64,000 nt of DNA from contig CAMTDV010000015.1 in NCBI GenBank assembly GCA_947069175.1, positions 24,134,249 through 24,198,248 on the forward strand, read 5' to 3'. Source of the stretch: Scalesia atractyloides. Taxonomy: Eukaryota > Streptophyta > Magnoliopsida > Asterales > Asteraceae. Every line of letters starts with the position of its first letter. Position 1 is the first letter of the stretch. Shown piece by piece: positions 43,718-54,819 of the stretch. The position numbers were made by a program, and so were the translations under genes. The notes beneath the pieces were generated by a model. That model saw nothing but the letters and a program-made list of their open reading frames with translations, was not told the DNA's origin and ran no database searches.

Positions 43718-46700
43718 TTGTTTACTTGTGTGCAGGGAGCTTCTACTTGCCTTGATAGTTTATGGTACGTAGATAGTGGAGGCTCCAGGCACATGACAGG
43801 ATGTAGAGCCATTCTCAAAGACTTTTTGGCTCATGGAGAGGGTGATATATCCTTTGGTAACAATTCAAAAGGGAAGGTGTTGGGTTCAGGATGTGTCCAG
43901 GCTGGGAATCTCAAGTTTGAAAATGTTAACTTAATTGGCAATCTAAAATTCAATCTTTTGAGTGTCTCATAAATGAGTGACAAAGGATATGGATCCTTCT
44001 TTACAAAGAAAACTTGTCAAACTGTAGGACCAGGGGTTGATATGTTGAAAGGTAACCCTATATCTAATGGCATGTCTATTCTCAGTTGCTTTAAGCAAAG
44101 AGACAGAGTTATGGCATAGAAGACTTGGGCACACAAATCTGAAAACAATCACCACACTCTCCAAAAATTGTCTTGTCAGAGGTTTACCACATAAACAATT
44201 TACTTGTGAAGAACATTGTATTTCTTGTTTAAAAGGTAAACAATATAAAAGTTCATACAAGTCAATTGAAGAGTCCAAAACAACCCAGTGTTTACAATTG
44301 CTGCACATGGATTTGTTTAGCCCTGTAAAATCATGAGCTTAATGAAGAAAAGATTATGTTTGGTCATTGTAGATGATTTTTCTAGGTTTACATGGACATT
44401 CTTCTTACACTCCAAAGATGAAACAACTGATATGATTGCAAAATTTTGTCAAACAAGTTGAAAAGCAATATGACATCCCTGTAAAAATATTTAGGAGTGA
44501 CAATAGGGCAGAGTTTAGAAATAAGGAGTTAGATGCCTTCTGTGAGTCAAAAGGGATTGCTAGGCAATTTAGTGTCCCAAGAACTCCAGAACAAAATGGG
44601 GTAGTTCAAAGGAAAAATATAACTCTTGTTGAATCTGCAAGAACCATGCTAGCAGACTCAGGTTTACCCTAGGCATCAAAAGACTGCTTATTATGTTCAA
44701 AACAGAGTTTTGATTAACCCTAGGCATCAAAAGACTGCTTATGAATTGCTTTACAAAATCAAACCTCTGATCTCATATTTCAAAGATTTTGGTTGTCCTT
44801 GTTTCATTTTGAACTTAAAAGATTTTATTTCTAAGTTTGCAGCCAAAGTTGATTGTGTTTATTTTCTGGGATACTCAACCACTGCCAAAGCCTACGGAGT
44901 TTTTAACTCTAGGACCAAGTGTGTTGAAAAAACTCTGAATTTAAAGTTCAATGAACTTTCATCTTTGAAAATCCCAGGAAATCCTGCTGAACTGTTTGAT
45001 CTAGATAAATTTACATTTGAAGATGTGTCTGTCAAGACTAACACTACAGGTACATCACAGTCACAACCACAGGAGCAAAGATATGATTGCATTCTTCCAA
45101 ATTTCAAGATTTGTCCTTCAAGCAGAGGAGCAGATGTTAGTAACAATGGTGAAAGCTCTGCTGTTCAACAGTGGTTAATTCCCAATCCTCTGCCTGCTTT
45201 CAAAACCAAAACACTATTGATAAAAATTCATCAAATGTGGATAAAAATCAACAATTCTCCACTACTATACCACTCCAATCAGAGGTTGGACCATCAAATT
45301 CACCAACAGAGGTTAGCTCAGATGATACACATTTGCAAGCTTCACCTCAAAATGCACTTGTCCCATATCAAGGTGATTTGATCTTTCTCAAAAGCCATCC
45401 ATTGGATCAAGTTATTGGCAACATAAATGAGGGAGTGCTCACAAGAAGCCAATCCCCAAACATTTGCCTCTTGCTGGTTTTCTATCACTTATCCTACCTG
45501 TCAAGTATCAAGAAGCACTGAAATACAACAGTTGGGTACAAGCTATGCAAGAGGAGCTCCTTTAGTTTAGAAGACAACAAGTTTGGGAACTTGTACCACT
45601 GCCTAAGGATGTGAGTCCAATTGGCACAAAGTGAGTCTTCAAGAACAAAACAGATGAAAGGGGTATTGTTGTCAAGAACAAAGCAAGGCTCGTGGTTCAA
45701 GGCTATACACAGGAAGAAGCATTGACTATGATGAAACCTTTGCTCCTGTAGCAAGGTTAGAAGCCATCAGTCTGTTCTTGGATTTTGCTGCTAACTACAA
45801 TATCAAAGTGTTTCAAATGGACATCAAAAGTGCATTCCTGTATGGAAAGATCCAGGAAGAAGTGTATGTATGCCAACCTCCTGGATTTGAAGATCCATTT
45901 CAACCTGATCATGTATACGGGTTAAACAAAGCACTTTACGGTCTTAAACAAGCACCAAGAGCCTGGTATGAAACTCTATCCACTTTTCTCTTATCCATAG
46001 GTTTTTCAAGAGGTAAAATTGATAAAACCTTATTTTTAAAATGGAAAGGAAAAGATTTGATGCTTGTCCAAATTTATGTGGATGACATCATTTTTGGATC
46101 CACATGCACTGCCATGTGTGAAGAGTTCAGAAAAATCATGGCAGCAGAGTTTGAAATGAGTGCAATGGGTGAATCACAATGTTTTCTTGGTTTACAAGTT
46201 AAACAAATGCACAATGGCACTTTCATCCATCAAAACAAGTATGTCAAATAACTGCTTAAAAAGTTTGATATGGATGATTGTAAACCCTGTAGCACACTCA
46301 TGGCAATTTCAAAGCCGGTCACTATTGTTGATAAAGATGACTTGGTTGATCAAACACTCTATAGAAGCATGATTGGGTCTTTATTGTACCTAACTGCTTC
46401 CAGGCCAGACATCATGTTTGCAACATGTGTCTGTGCCAGATCCCAGTCATAACCTAGAAAGTCTGATCTTATTGCTGTCAAAAGGGTATTCAGGTACATA
46501 AAAGGTGCTCCCACTCTAGGTATCTGGTATCCTGCTAATTGAAACATTGAGCTTTTAGGTTACTCAGATAGTGATTTTGCTGGATGCAAAACAACAAGGA
46601 AGTCCACATCATGAGGTGTCTAATTCCTAGGTGAAGTGTCTTGGCAAAGTAAAAATCAAGTTGCAGTTTCCACATCCACTGCTGAGGCAGAATACATTGC

Positions 46701-46995
46701 TGCTGCAAGTTGTGCTGCACAAATCCTGTGGCTTTAAAATCAACTCTTGGATTTTGGTATCACTGCTTTAAAGACTCCTCTCAAAATTGACAGTCAAACA
46801 GCAGAAAATATAATCAAAAATCCAGTTTCTCATTCCACAACAAAACACATTGACATTAGACATCACTTTGTGAGGGATTGCTATGAAAAAGGTTTGATTT
46901 CTTTACAACATGTCCATACTAAGGATCAGCTAGCAGATGTGCTAACAAAAGCATTAGATACATCTACTTTTGAAAGCTTAATCTCTAGGATTTGA
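43718..46995 (+). pseudogene. pol of copia B: protease, integrase, RT, RNase H
   Basis: Protease LWYVDSGGSRHMTG (43766) keeps Asp-Ser-Gly. Integrase has WHRRLGHTNL...CISCLKGK, Asp in IFRSDNRAEF, but NGVVQRKN where Glu is expected (VERKN), so the catalytic triad is broken. A patch at 44669-44690 is replaced by a copy of nearby sequence. RT spans 45560-46250 with FQMDIKSAFLYGKI and the catalytic YVDDIIFGST (about 46074). RNase H follows with TAEAEYIAAASCAAQ (46680) and ends KALDTSTFESLISRI at 46995. There are many stops and shifts (for example 43969, 44333, 45632, 46248, 46449). Confidence 0.9.
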
Positions 46996-47386
46996 ATGCT
47001 AAACATGGATTAAAAAAACAGTTTTTCTGGTGATCCATGTGTAAATAGCATAAAAATGTTTTCAGGAAAATCAAAATTTTAACCTTAGAAATAGTTTAAA
47101 ATTGAATTTTCAATAAATCCTTAAAGTCTGTTTCAAACCACTGATAGCATCAAAACACTGATCGTTTAGAAAAGTCTATCCGCTGTCAAAGTGTATCCTC
47201 TGATAGTGTTAAAACACTATTCAAATCCACTGCCCAAATTTTCAACAGTGTTTGCCAAACAACTGTATTCCAATGACACGTCATCATCACTTTTTCAAAA
47301 CCCTATAAAAACCCTGTTTTATCCAGAACAGAGGTTCATTTTGCCGTATCAAATTCAAAACTCTCAAATCAATTTTTCTCTCAATC
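46996..47386 (+). other. Non-coding gap between pol and extra ORF of copia B
   Basis: About 390 bp, including CCTATAAAAACCC near 47303, shared in position with copia A. No ORF. Confidence 0.5.
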
Positions 47387-49157
47387 ATGGCACCCAAGGC
47401 TAAATCAAAAGCGCAATCTCAACCAAAACCACCTCCTTTTAAGCTCATAATCAAAACTCCTCACAATTATACAGCAATTCTTGAAGAAATTAATTCAAAC
47501 ACAAGATATCATTCAATGATAAAAATCTTGAAAGAATCAAAATTTTGAACATGTTAACCATCAAAGCCCCTATCTATCAAGATGCACAACATCAATTTTG
47601 GGCAAACGCAAAGGTTCATTCACAAAAGGATGTTCCTTATGCTATCACATCAAAGGTGGGCAAAACACTGATGCAAATTAGCCCTCATTCGATTTCTCAA
47701 GTTTTTGAACTACATGATATTGCACATCTTGTGTTATTCTCTACTAATAAGATGCATGCCGAATTTGTGGAAAGAGGTTATATTGGGCAACTCAAAGGTA
47801 TGGCCATCTTCAAACCCAATTTTCCTGCTAAAATGAGATTTTTCTTTCACACTCTTTTATCGTGTCTCTCAGCAAAGACCACAGCTTTTAATGAAATTCC
47901 ATTGACATCCAGTATCTGGGCTATGTTATTTTAACTGGATCAGATTTTAATTTTTCTCGGATATTGTTAAATGATCTTGAGGCAAATTTTAATAAAGTTG
48001 TTAAAAGGAAAGCTTTTCTGATACATCCACGAGTCATGAGTGTTTATCTTCAAAATCAGTTACTTGATGTTGATGTTAAACAAGGCGCTGTTACAAATCC
48101 AAGCGGCCTAACTCATGAAACTTTTACTAGAATAACAAATCAAGATAAAGTTTCCAAAAAAAAAAGTAGAGGATACTGAGCAAGCTTTACAAGAACAAAA
48201 TGTTCAATCTCAACCTCCTACTATTGAGCCCACTGCTCCTGGTGATCAGGGCTTTGCAACCACTACCCTGAAACCCACACCAGTAATCACCAAAAAGAAA
48301 CCATTAAAAATTTCCAGAAAACCCACCAAACCCAAAAAGGGCCCTCTGGAAGATGAGATCCCAGAGGTTAACCCAGTGATAACACAAAAATCACTTGCAA
48401 ACACTACTGCTACTTCTTCACAGCAGATGTTAGAAAGATCTCCACCTGGCTTTGAAACTCCTCCTTCTTCCTCACAAAAAGAAAAGGTTGTAAAGACAGG
48501 GACACCAAATTATGAAGCTCTGGATCCACTTGGTTCCATCTTCCACAGCCCCTCTCCCAGGGCAATGTCTCTTTCTGCACCACAACCATCACCAACAAAG
48601 TCACTCCCACCAACCATATTGCCTTTGCTGAATGCAATTAACCTAGAACAAACATTAACCAGTTCTTCTCAACAACCTATCAATGAGAATATACTACAAC
48701 AAGTGACTGGGTCTGATTCTGTACTCATTGCTAGCCCATCAGCATTTGAAAAGGATACATCCCTTGGGTTACATGTAACCCTTGGTGATAGTTCAACAAG
48801 AGCAGCCACTACAATTGCTAAACTACCAAGTTTTCAATTGGACAGTGGTTACATACCTAAGACTCTTTTGAAGGCAACCACTATTGAGGTTACCAAGGTA
48901 ACCTCTGATCCAGTGGGAAGTCCCCGGTTCCAAGACCAAGGGGCATCTATGTTTGAAACAGGGGTTGAAACTCTTGTTCATGATAACATAGATAAAAATA
49001 CCTTTTCTGGTAGGAGTTCAGATGATCCTATTAAATTAGGTGATGATCTAAAATATCAGGATTTGACGGGGAGAGTTACCAAAATAGAAAGCTCTGTTGA
49101 TGAAATCAAGAATTTGCTGATACCTACAAAGAGCCAACCCTCTGTCCTATCCACTGA
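47387..49157 (+). pseudogene. Extra sense ORF of copia B, cut by element 4
   Basis: It starts MAPKAKSKAQSQPKPPPFKL and has the same conserved blocks as copia A: PHNYTAILEE, AIFKPNFPAKMRFFF, CLSAKTTAFNEIPL and NPSGLTHETFTRI. Frameshifts occur near 47546, 47905 and 48165. From 48376 it is open through a Pro/Ser-rich part and the start of the coiled coil, up to KSQPSVLSTD. There the LTR of element 4 begins at 49158; beyond this point the apparent ORF is LTR sequence. Confidence 0.78.
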
Positions 49158-50553
49158 TGTCACAGCCCCCGATCCCACCCTGGATGCGAGAGCCGTGAGA
49201 CAGTCAGGTGGTACCGGTGGTTATTTGGAAACCATTGCAGCGGAAATTTCATCAGGACCGTAGTTAGAAAAAAATATCAGAGTTTAGAAACACCGGATTT
49301 TATTAATTAAACATATGGGAACAAAACCCATGTTTTATAAATGTAGCTTTTAATAAGGGATACACCCGAATTCATAAAACAACTTTTCTATATTTAATTG
49401 ATAAAATAAGCCACTTCTTTAAGCCTTCTGGTGTCGTCCCACAACTCTTACTCCAATATACTGTAATTACCTGAAACATGTTTAAAAATATTTTTCAGCA
49501 GGAAATACTAGTGAGTTCATTCAATTTGTACAAAATGACACATTTTATATTTACAGCATTAAGAGTTTTTATACTTGTTTATCTTACCAAACTACTATTG
49601 GCTAACTCATTGTCCAATAGTAAAGAAACCATTATAAATAGTATTTGTCACTCGATGGCAGTTCCGGTGACTTTGGTCATATCACTCATTGGCTAACCCA
49701 ATGTCCAATAGTGAAGATTATCAAGTATTGTATACAAAACCCTACATACTGATGGTAGTTTCCCAGTAAGAATACAAAGACTTAATCACTGTAATATAAC
49801 TGAAAAACATTTAGGGTTTGCAAAGCATTTGAGAAAAGGAGAATGACTCACAATGTTGTGAGTAAAAAGAGAATGACTCACTTTGTAGTTTTAAGGTTGT
49901 TATCTTAGAGCTTCCCGGTGTTATTTCTGAGTTCCTAATAACATTACAATGCAACACGTGTTAGTGCAACAACCCAACTTAAACTTTAACGATACATCAC
50001 GAGACAAAACCCCAACGTAGTTTACAAAGTATAGCCTTATATACAGGCAGCACTTTGGCATCCGTTGCTGGGTTTTAGATCAATCGGACAGAGTATCGAA
50101 TCAGTGATTAGGGTTAAAACACATAAAAAGGCAGAGTTTCTCAGGTTTAGGGGTTTAGGGGGTGTTGTTTAGAGAAACAGAGATAGAGAGAGTTCTGATC
50201 GAACAAATACGATCGAATAGGTGCAACAACTTCTGTCCCAAGCCACTACATTTATAGGTCATCTGGGTTTTTCCCGCGCGTCGCGCCAGGTTACAGGGAA
50301 GCCCGCGCGTGGCGCTACAGCTGTTTTCTAGGCCTAGATTAGCCTCGTCAAGGGTATAGGGTGGACACCTGTCGCGATCTGGTGACACGTGTCCTGGTAC
50401 TCTCCCGCACGTCACGAGAGATGCCAGTGATTCTGGCGCATGACGCCTGGGACGCCCAGGTGAAATTTCTTTGTTTTTTGTGTCGGGTCTCGTTGTGCGT
50501 GTCCGGGACTTCGATTATGGCTCGTTTTAGGGTGTTTTTGGAGAGTTGTTACA
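49158..50553 (-). repeat. 3' LTR of element 4
   Basis: 1396 bp. On the minus strand it starts TGTAACAACTCTCC (50553) and ends GGGGGCTGTGACA (49158). A purine tract GGTGGGGAGGA precedes it. It is close to the partial 5' LTR at 63225-64000. Confidence 0.92.
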
Positions 50554-51643
50554 TCCTCCCCACCTTGTTTAAAATCTCCTCCTCGAGATTTAGGTTATGA
50601 TGTCATTTTCGAGTTAATCAATACTAATAGTATTAAGGTAAATGAATCAGGACACAATCGGTTTTTTTTGTGAATACAAGGTTTACAATGAATAGAACTC
50701 AATGGTTTAATTGAATCATTTCCAGATATCAAACGAATGAAGTGAAATGACATAATCAGAGTGACTAAGTTTACATGAGTCAAATCAAAAGAGAGTTTTA
50801 TGACCAAAAGGTGTCCAAATCGATTTTTTACAAGTTTTGAATGATTTTTGAAAACAATATAATTCACTGCCAAAGGAAAACTTACTTTGGTTGTTAATTA
50901 AGGAAGACTTAGAATCAACAAGCTCAATTGAATAGAAGCACGAAAATGATGTGTTAACTATCGAACCATGATATGAGGAAAAATCAGTGTTGACCTCACT
51001 GAATTACAAGGATACACCGAAATACAACAGAATTTAGTGCATCATTATCTTAATACATAGTTGTATTAAGACTATTTTCAAAAATGAGTCAAACGAAAAG
51101 CATACGTAGTCTGGTATGATCATGATTAGCTCAGGCTACAAATTTATACTGATGCCACAAGGTGTCGTACTGATCGAAATAGTTTAATAATTACGGTGCC
51201 CGAACAAGTTCACCGTGTTCGTAATCAACTGAAAGGTTTAATGAAGTAATTTCGAATATTTATTTCAAATGAATCTCATTGGATTTTCAATTGATGATGA
51301 AATAACAAATGAATATCATAGAATTTTCGATAAATGATGAAAGAACTGTTAGACGTACATCAAAAAATAACATGAAGTTGTGTACTTTATCTTAACACAT
51401 ATTTGTACTAAGATTATTTAAGATAATGAACCAACAGAAATTAAACAAATAAATCCGTAAACATGAGATTAGCTCAAGCTTCAAGTTAATAAAAAAATGC
51501 CACCACAAGGTGTAGTAAATGATTCAGAGAAGGTGAAGACCAAACAAGTCTATTATGATTCTGAACAGATGAAGTATTTGACAGAAAGCTTTATTTATAA
51601 ACTTTAATTTGTACTAAGGTTAAATAATACTTTAACTTAGATA
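50554..51643 (-). other. Non-coding 3' region of element 4 with hairpins
   Basis: No pol homology. Stem-loops: CTTAATACA with TGTATTAAG (51048-51069), ATTACG with CGTAAT (51190-51195 with 51220-51225) around GAACAAGTTC, and TTCAGA with TCTGAA (51523-51528 with 51560-51565) around CAAACAAGTC. A CCACAAGGTGT.GTA motif occurs about 30 bp before each of the last two. Confidence 0.65.
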
Positions 51644-52347
51644 CTACATATCAGCGATCACGTCTGGAATCATTTCTGCTTCTTGTGTAGTAAGTACGAA
51701 TGCTTGCGCGTTCTTCTTAGCTGCGTCTGTTGTTTTTGTCTTGTTGTCGGGTGCCTTCATCAGTTTTGGGCAATATGGGCGGATATGGCCTGTTTCTCCA
51801 CAGTTAAAACAGACTGGGTTTTTTCTCTTGCATTGTTCTTCCTTATGGCCAGGTGTTTTGCAGAGGTTACAGTAGGGATTCTTCTTAAAGTAGCATTTTC
51901 CTGAATGCTTTTTATTACAGTATTTGCAGATAGGTTTCTCAAATGACGGTTCAGTTCCTTTCTTCTTATATGAATTATCAAGGCAAAATTCTTAGGTAAT
52001 TTTCCGGGCTAATTCATTCTTCTTGTTTTCTTCTCTTGTGCGGGTTAGTCCGTCTGCTAATGTATTGGCTTGTTCGACTGTTTCCTCGATATTCTAAGGT
52101 CTAGCTACCTTGACGATATCGCGGATTTCACTAATCAGTCCCCAAATATAACGAGAAATTAGTACAGGTTCTGGCGAAGCCAGAGTTGGTACCATTCTTG
52201 CATATTCGAAGAACGTTGTCGTATATTCACGACACTTCACATTGACCATTATATGATTTAAGAACTTGTTTGCCATTTGTTCCTTCTCATAAGGAGGACA
52301 AAATTTCTTTCTGCCATTTCCTTGAATTCTTCCCAGTTCATGGCATA
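51644..52347 (-). pseudogene. gag of element 4, C-terminal part
   Basis: It continues the gag cut at 62157: MNWEEFKEMAE, then a short damaged stretch, FLNHIMVN...TFFEYARMVPTLASPE (52290-52170) and IWGLISEIRDIVKVARP. After shifts it holds zinc knuckles CNLCKTPGHKEEQC and CFNCGETGHIRPYC (about 51880-51780). It ends TTQEAEMIPDVIADM with a stop at 51644-51646. In related gypsy elements this position leads into the protease, so pol is absent. Confidence 0.82.
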
Positions 52348-53367
52348 TGTCACACCCCGACCCGCAGCGGAATAAAAGTCGGGGCATAATTGGGTTATCA
52401 CCAAAGCTCATGATGTTTACTAAGATGTTTCATATTTATTAAATTCAAATTACAAACTTAAATATCCAAAACAAAATTTGTACAATTACAAGAAAATGAA
52501 ACTACATAATTATTCCAAAGCCTAAACTTGTTTATTCTTCTAGGCCTTCCTAAGTGTTTCCTGTCTCAGCTGGATCACCTGTATCATGTGTAAAACGGGG
52601 AGATTTTGGGTCAACAAAAGTTGGCGAGTGAACCTTGATAAAACATTTTTTTTACTAATTTCTTGTTTTATTTAATAAAGAAAATTCGTGCAATAATCAC
52701 ATGTGAGCAAACATATATAGATAAACAATCACAAACCACTTTGGATGAGCATATGACATGAATGATGATGTATGTGAGATCAAGGCTCAATCAAACAGAG
52801 CCAATCTAATGAGGCTCCTGATGCTCAACCCGTATCCCACGGGGAACTGATGGGCCTAATGAAATGCGTGCATTGAAAATGATAAATCCAATCTACATAT
52901 AATTCACACAACAATTGATACACATTTGATACACAATTAATCACGGATATGATGTATGCACAAGTGTTTAAATAAAATAAAAGAATTATACGACACATGA
53001 TACACCCCAAAACATGATTAAAACGGGGAATTGGTAGAGATTCACTCACGGTGGGTGCGTTCTTTGATGACGATGAATGCGCACAAATTTATGATTCAAC
53101 CGACGAGGGAAAAACTAACCTAAATAATAACGAAATGATTCGATAAATAAGTAAATTTTATTTGAGATTAATATTTTTAATTAGAGCTCTTTAGTGGGAT
53201 TTTTAGATTTATTTTTTGTGAGTTTAATGAAATTTTCTAACTTTAAAATTATTTTTTAAGTATTTTTAAATAATTCTTCAATTAAATAAATAAATAAAAA
53301 TAATAAAAAAATGGGTTGACTTTCTGACAGTTGACCGGGTCTGACCGGTCAGACTGTGTTTATTCCA

Positions 53368-53789
53368 TGCGGTGCGTGGGATCGAACTCGGGACCTTTCG
53401 TTTGTGTGCACGCAGCTCTACCAACTGAGCTACGTGTCTAACCCGAAATATTCTCTGTTTTAGATATATATATATATATATACTAATTAACTTTAACCTT
53501 ATTTAGTTTTTAGTAAAAATGATTTAATATGGCCAAACCGGTTGCAGAGACCCGGAGTCGAACTCGGAACCTTCGGTTCGAGTGCGCACAGCCCAACCAG
53601 TTGGGCTGTGTGTCTAATCTGCTTAACTACTGGATTATATTCCTCTTATATACATTCTGTGGATTGATCTGAATAGGTTTTAAAAATGTTGGTTTTATTT
53701 CAGAAAGTCGGTAGCATGCGTGATTCGAACTCGGGACGTGTGTATTGTATTTGCACACAGTCCACCGCTGGACTGTGTGTCTAACCCGG
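53368..53789 (-). other. tRNA-like modules d, c, b (3' LTR, element 3)
   Basis: Module d at 53368-53446 has TAGCTCAGTTGGTAGAGC. Module c at 53541-53620 has CACACAGCCCAAC pairing with GTTGGGCTGTGTG. Module b at 53711-53789 has CACACAGTCCA pairing with TGGACTGTGTG. Each carries a TTCGA B-box-like block downstream on the minus strand. Confidence 0.75.
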
Positions 53790-54525
53790 TTAAATATCGG
53801 ATTTTAATTATACTAATACACTTGTTCAACTTCATCTTCTTCACTGTGAAGAACACAGAACAGTGAAACCCGATTGTTTTGTTTAATCAACTAACAACTT
53901 ATAATTGATTGAAAATAGAATAGAAATGTGAAGATTAAGTAATATGGTATACCAAACAGAGAGTTTTCTTCAGATTTCCGGCAAGATTTCGTCGGCTCTG
54001 ATTTGCGATTTCCGGCTGAGTGAACTGTTTTAACAGTTTCGATTATTGGTTTGAACAATTAAATTATAAATCAAGAGATAGCAGGAAGGTTTAGACAATT
54101 ATACCGTCTGAAGACAACTGCGGTTTTCTGTTCAGTGATTCCGGTTATATTCCGGCGAGTGCAAGGAAACTCCGGCGACGTGCTTTGGAAGGGATAAAGC
54201 TTCGGAAAGAGAGTTCGGTTCTGAGCGAAAGGTTTACAGGAGGTTGGAGTGGGTATTTATAAGAGGGCAGCTGATTTGGGTTTGAATTGAGGTCAACAAT
54301 CGCGCGATTAAAGATTTCCGATGGTTTTTGACTAAAATTGATTGCCGGCGACGGTTATAACTGATGTCGAAATCAGTTTATCCGTTTCAGTCAAAGGAAA
54401 AAAATAGCCAAAATCGCGGAGTTTAGGTTTCTCCGGTGATTGCGAGTTCTGGCGCGCTGTTTTACAGATTTGACTTTCTGTTTTTATTATAAATGTTATT
54501 TGTTTCGGTATTAAACACAAAAGAA

Positions 54526-54592
54526 GTGTGTGGCGGAGCGGTGTGGTGTGTGTTTGTCTTTGTGGGCGACCCGGGTTCGAAACCCGGCTACT
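54526..54592 (+). other. tRNA-like module a (3' LTR, element 3)
   Basis: TGTGGCGGAGCGGTGTGG followed by CCGGGTTCGAAACCCGG. It is antisense to the element, as in all five module-bearing LTRs here. Confidence 0.72.
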
Positions 54593-54819
54593 CTATTATT
54601 ATTTTTTTATACCTATTATTATTAGTTATAAATTATGGTTTTTAAATTCTAATATATTTATTAGTTATGTGTTGTTTAAAATTAATCTGAACAATAAATA
54701 CGCAACGAAACTTATAACTGAATATTTGATTAATAAACGAAGCGGGTTTTGAAACCCGGTTTTCGATGAATGTTACAGTATCCCATACTTTTAGGAATTT
54801 CATCCCGAAATTTAAGCAG

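Larger units (their letters stand above)
40001..49157 (+). mobile_element. Ty1/copia element B, 3' part cut off by element 4
   Basis: The 5' LTR is 40001-40637, the primer site 40640-40651, then gag, protease, integrase, RT and RNase H to 46995, and the extra ORF from 47387. The sequence is broken at 49157 where gypsy element 4 starts. The rest of the extra ORF and the 3' LTR must lie beyond 64000. It is the same family as copia A, with RT and RNase H retained. Confidence 0.92.
52348..54777 (-). repeat. 3' LTR of element 3
   Basis: On the minus strand it starts TGTAACATTCATCG (54777) and ends GGGTGTGACA (52348). Donor-like GTGAGT is at 53044-53049 and the acceptor-like CATGATACAG ends at 52579. 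Confidence 0.93.

Noticed and set aside
49150..49263. Intact C-terminus of the copia B extra ORF reading on to 49263
   Set aside because: From 49158 the sequence is the LTR of element 4, seen again at 63225, so the last ~35 codons are a chance read-through.
50155..50600. ORFs on both strands within the LTR of element 4
   Set aside because: They overlap each other in a GC-rich LTR segment and have no known domain.
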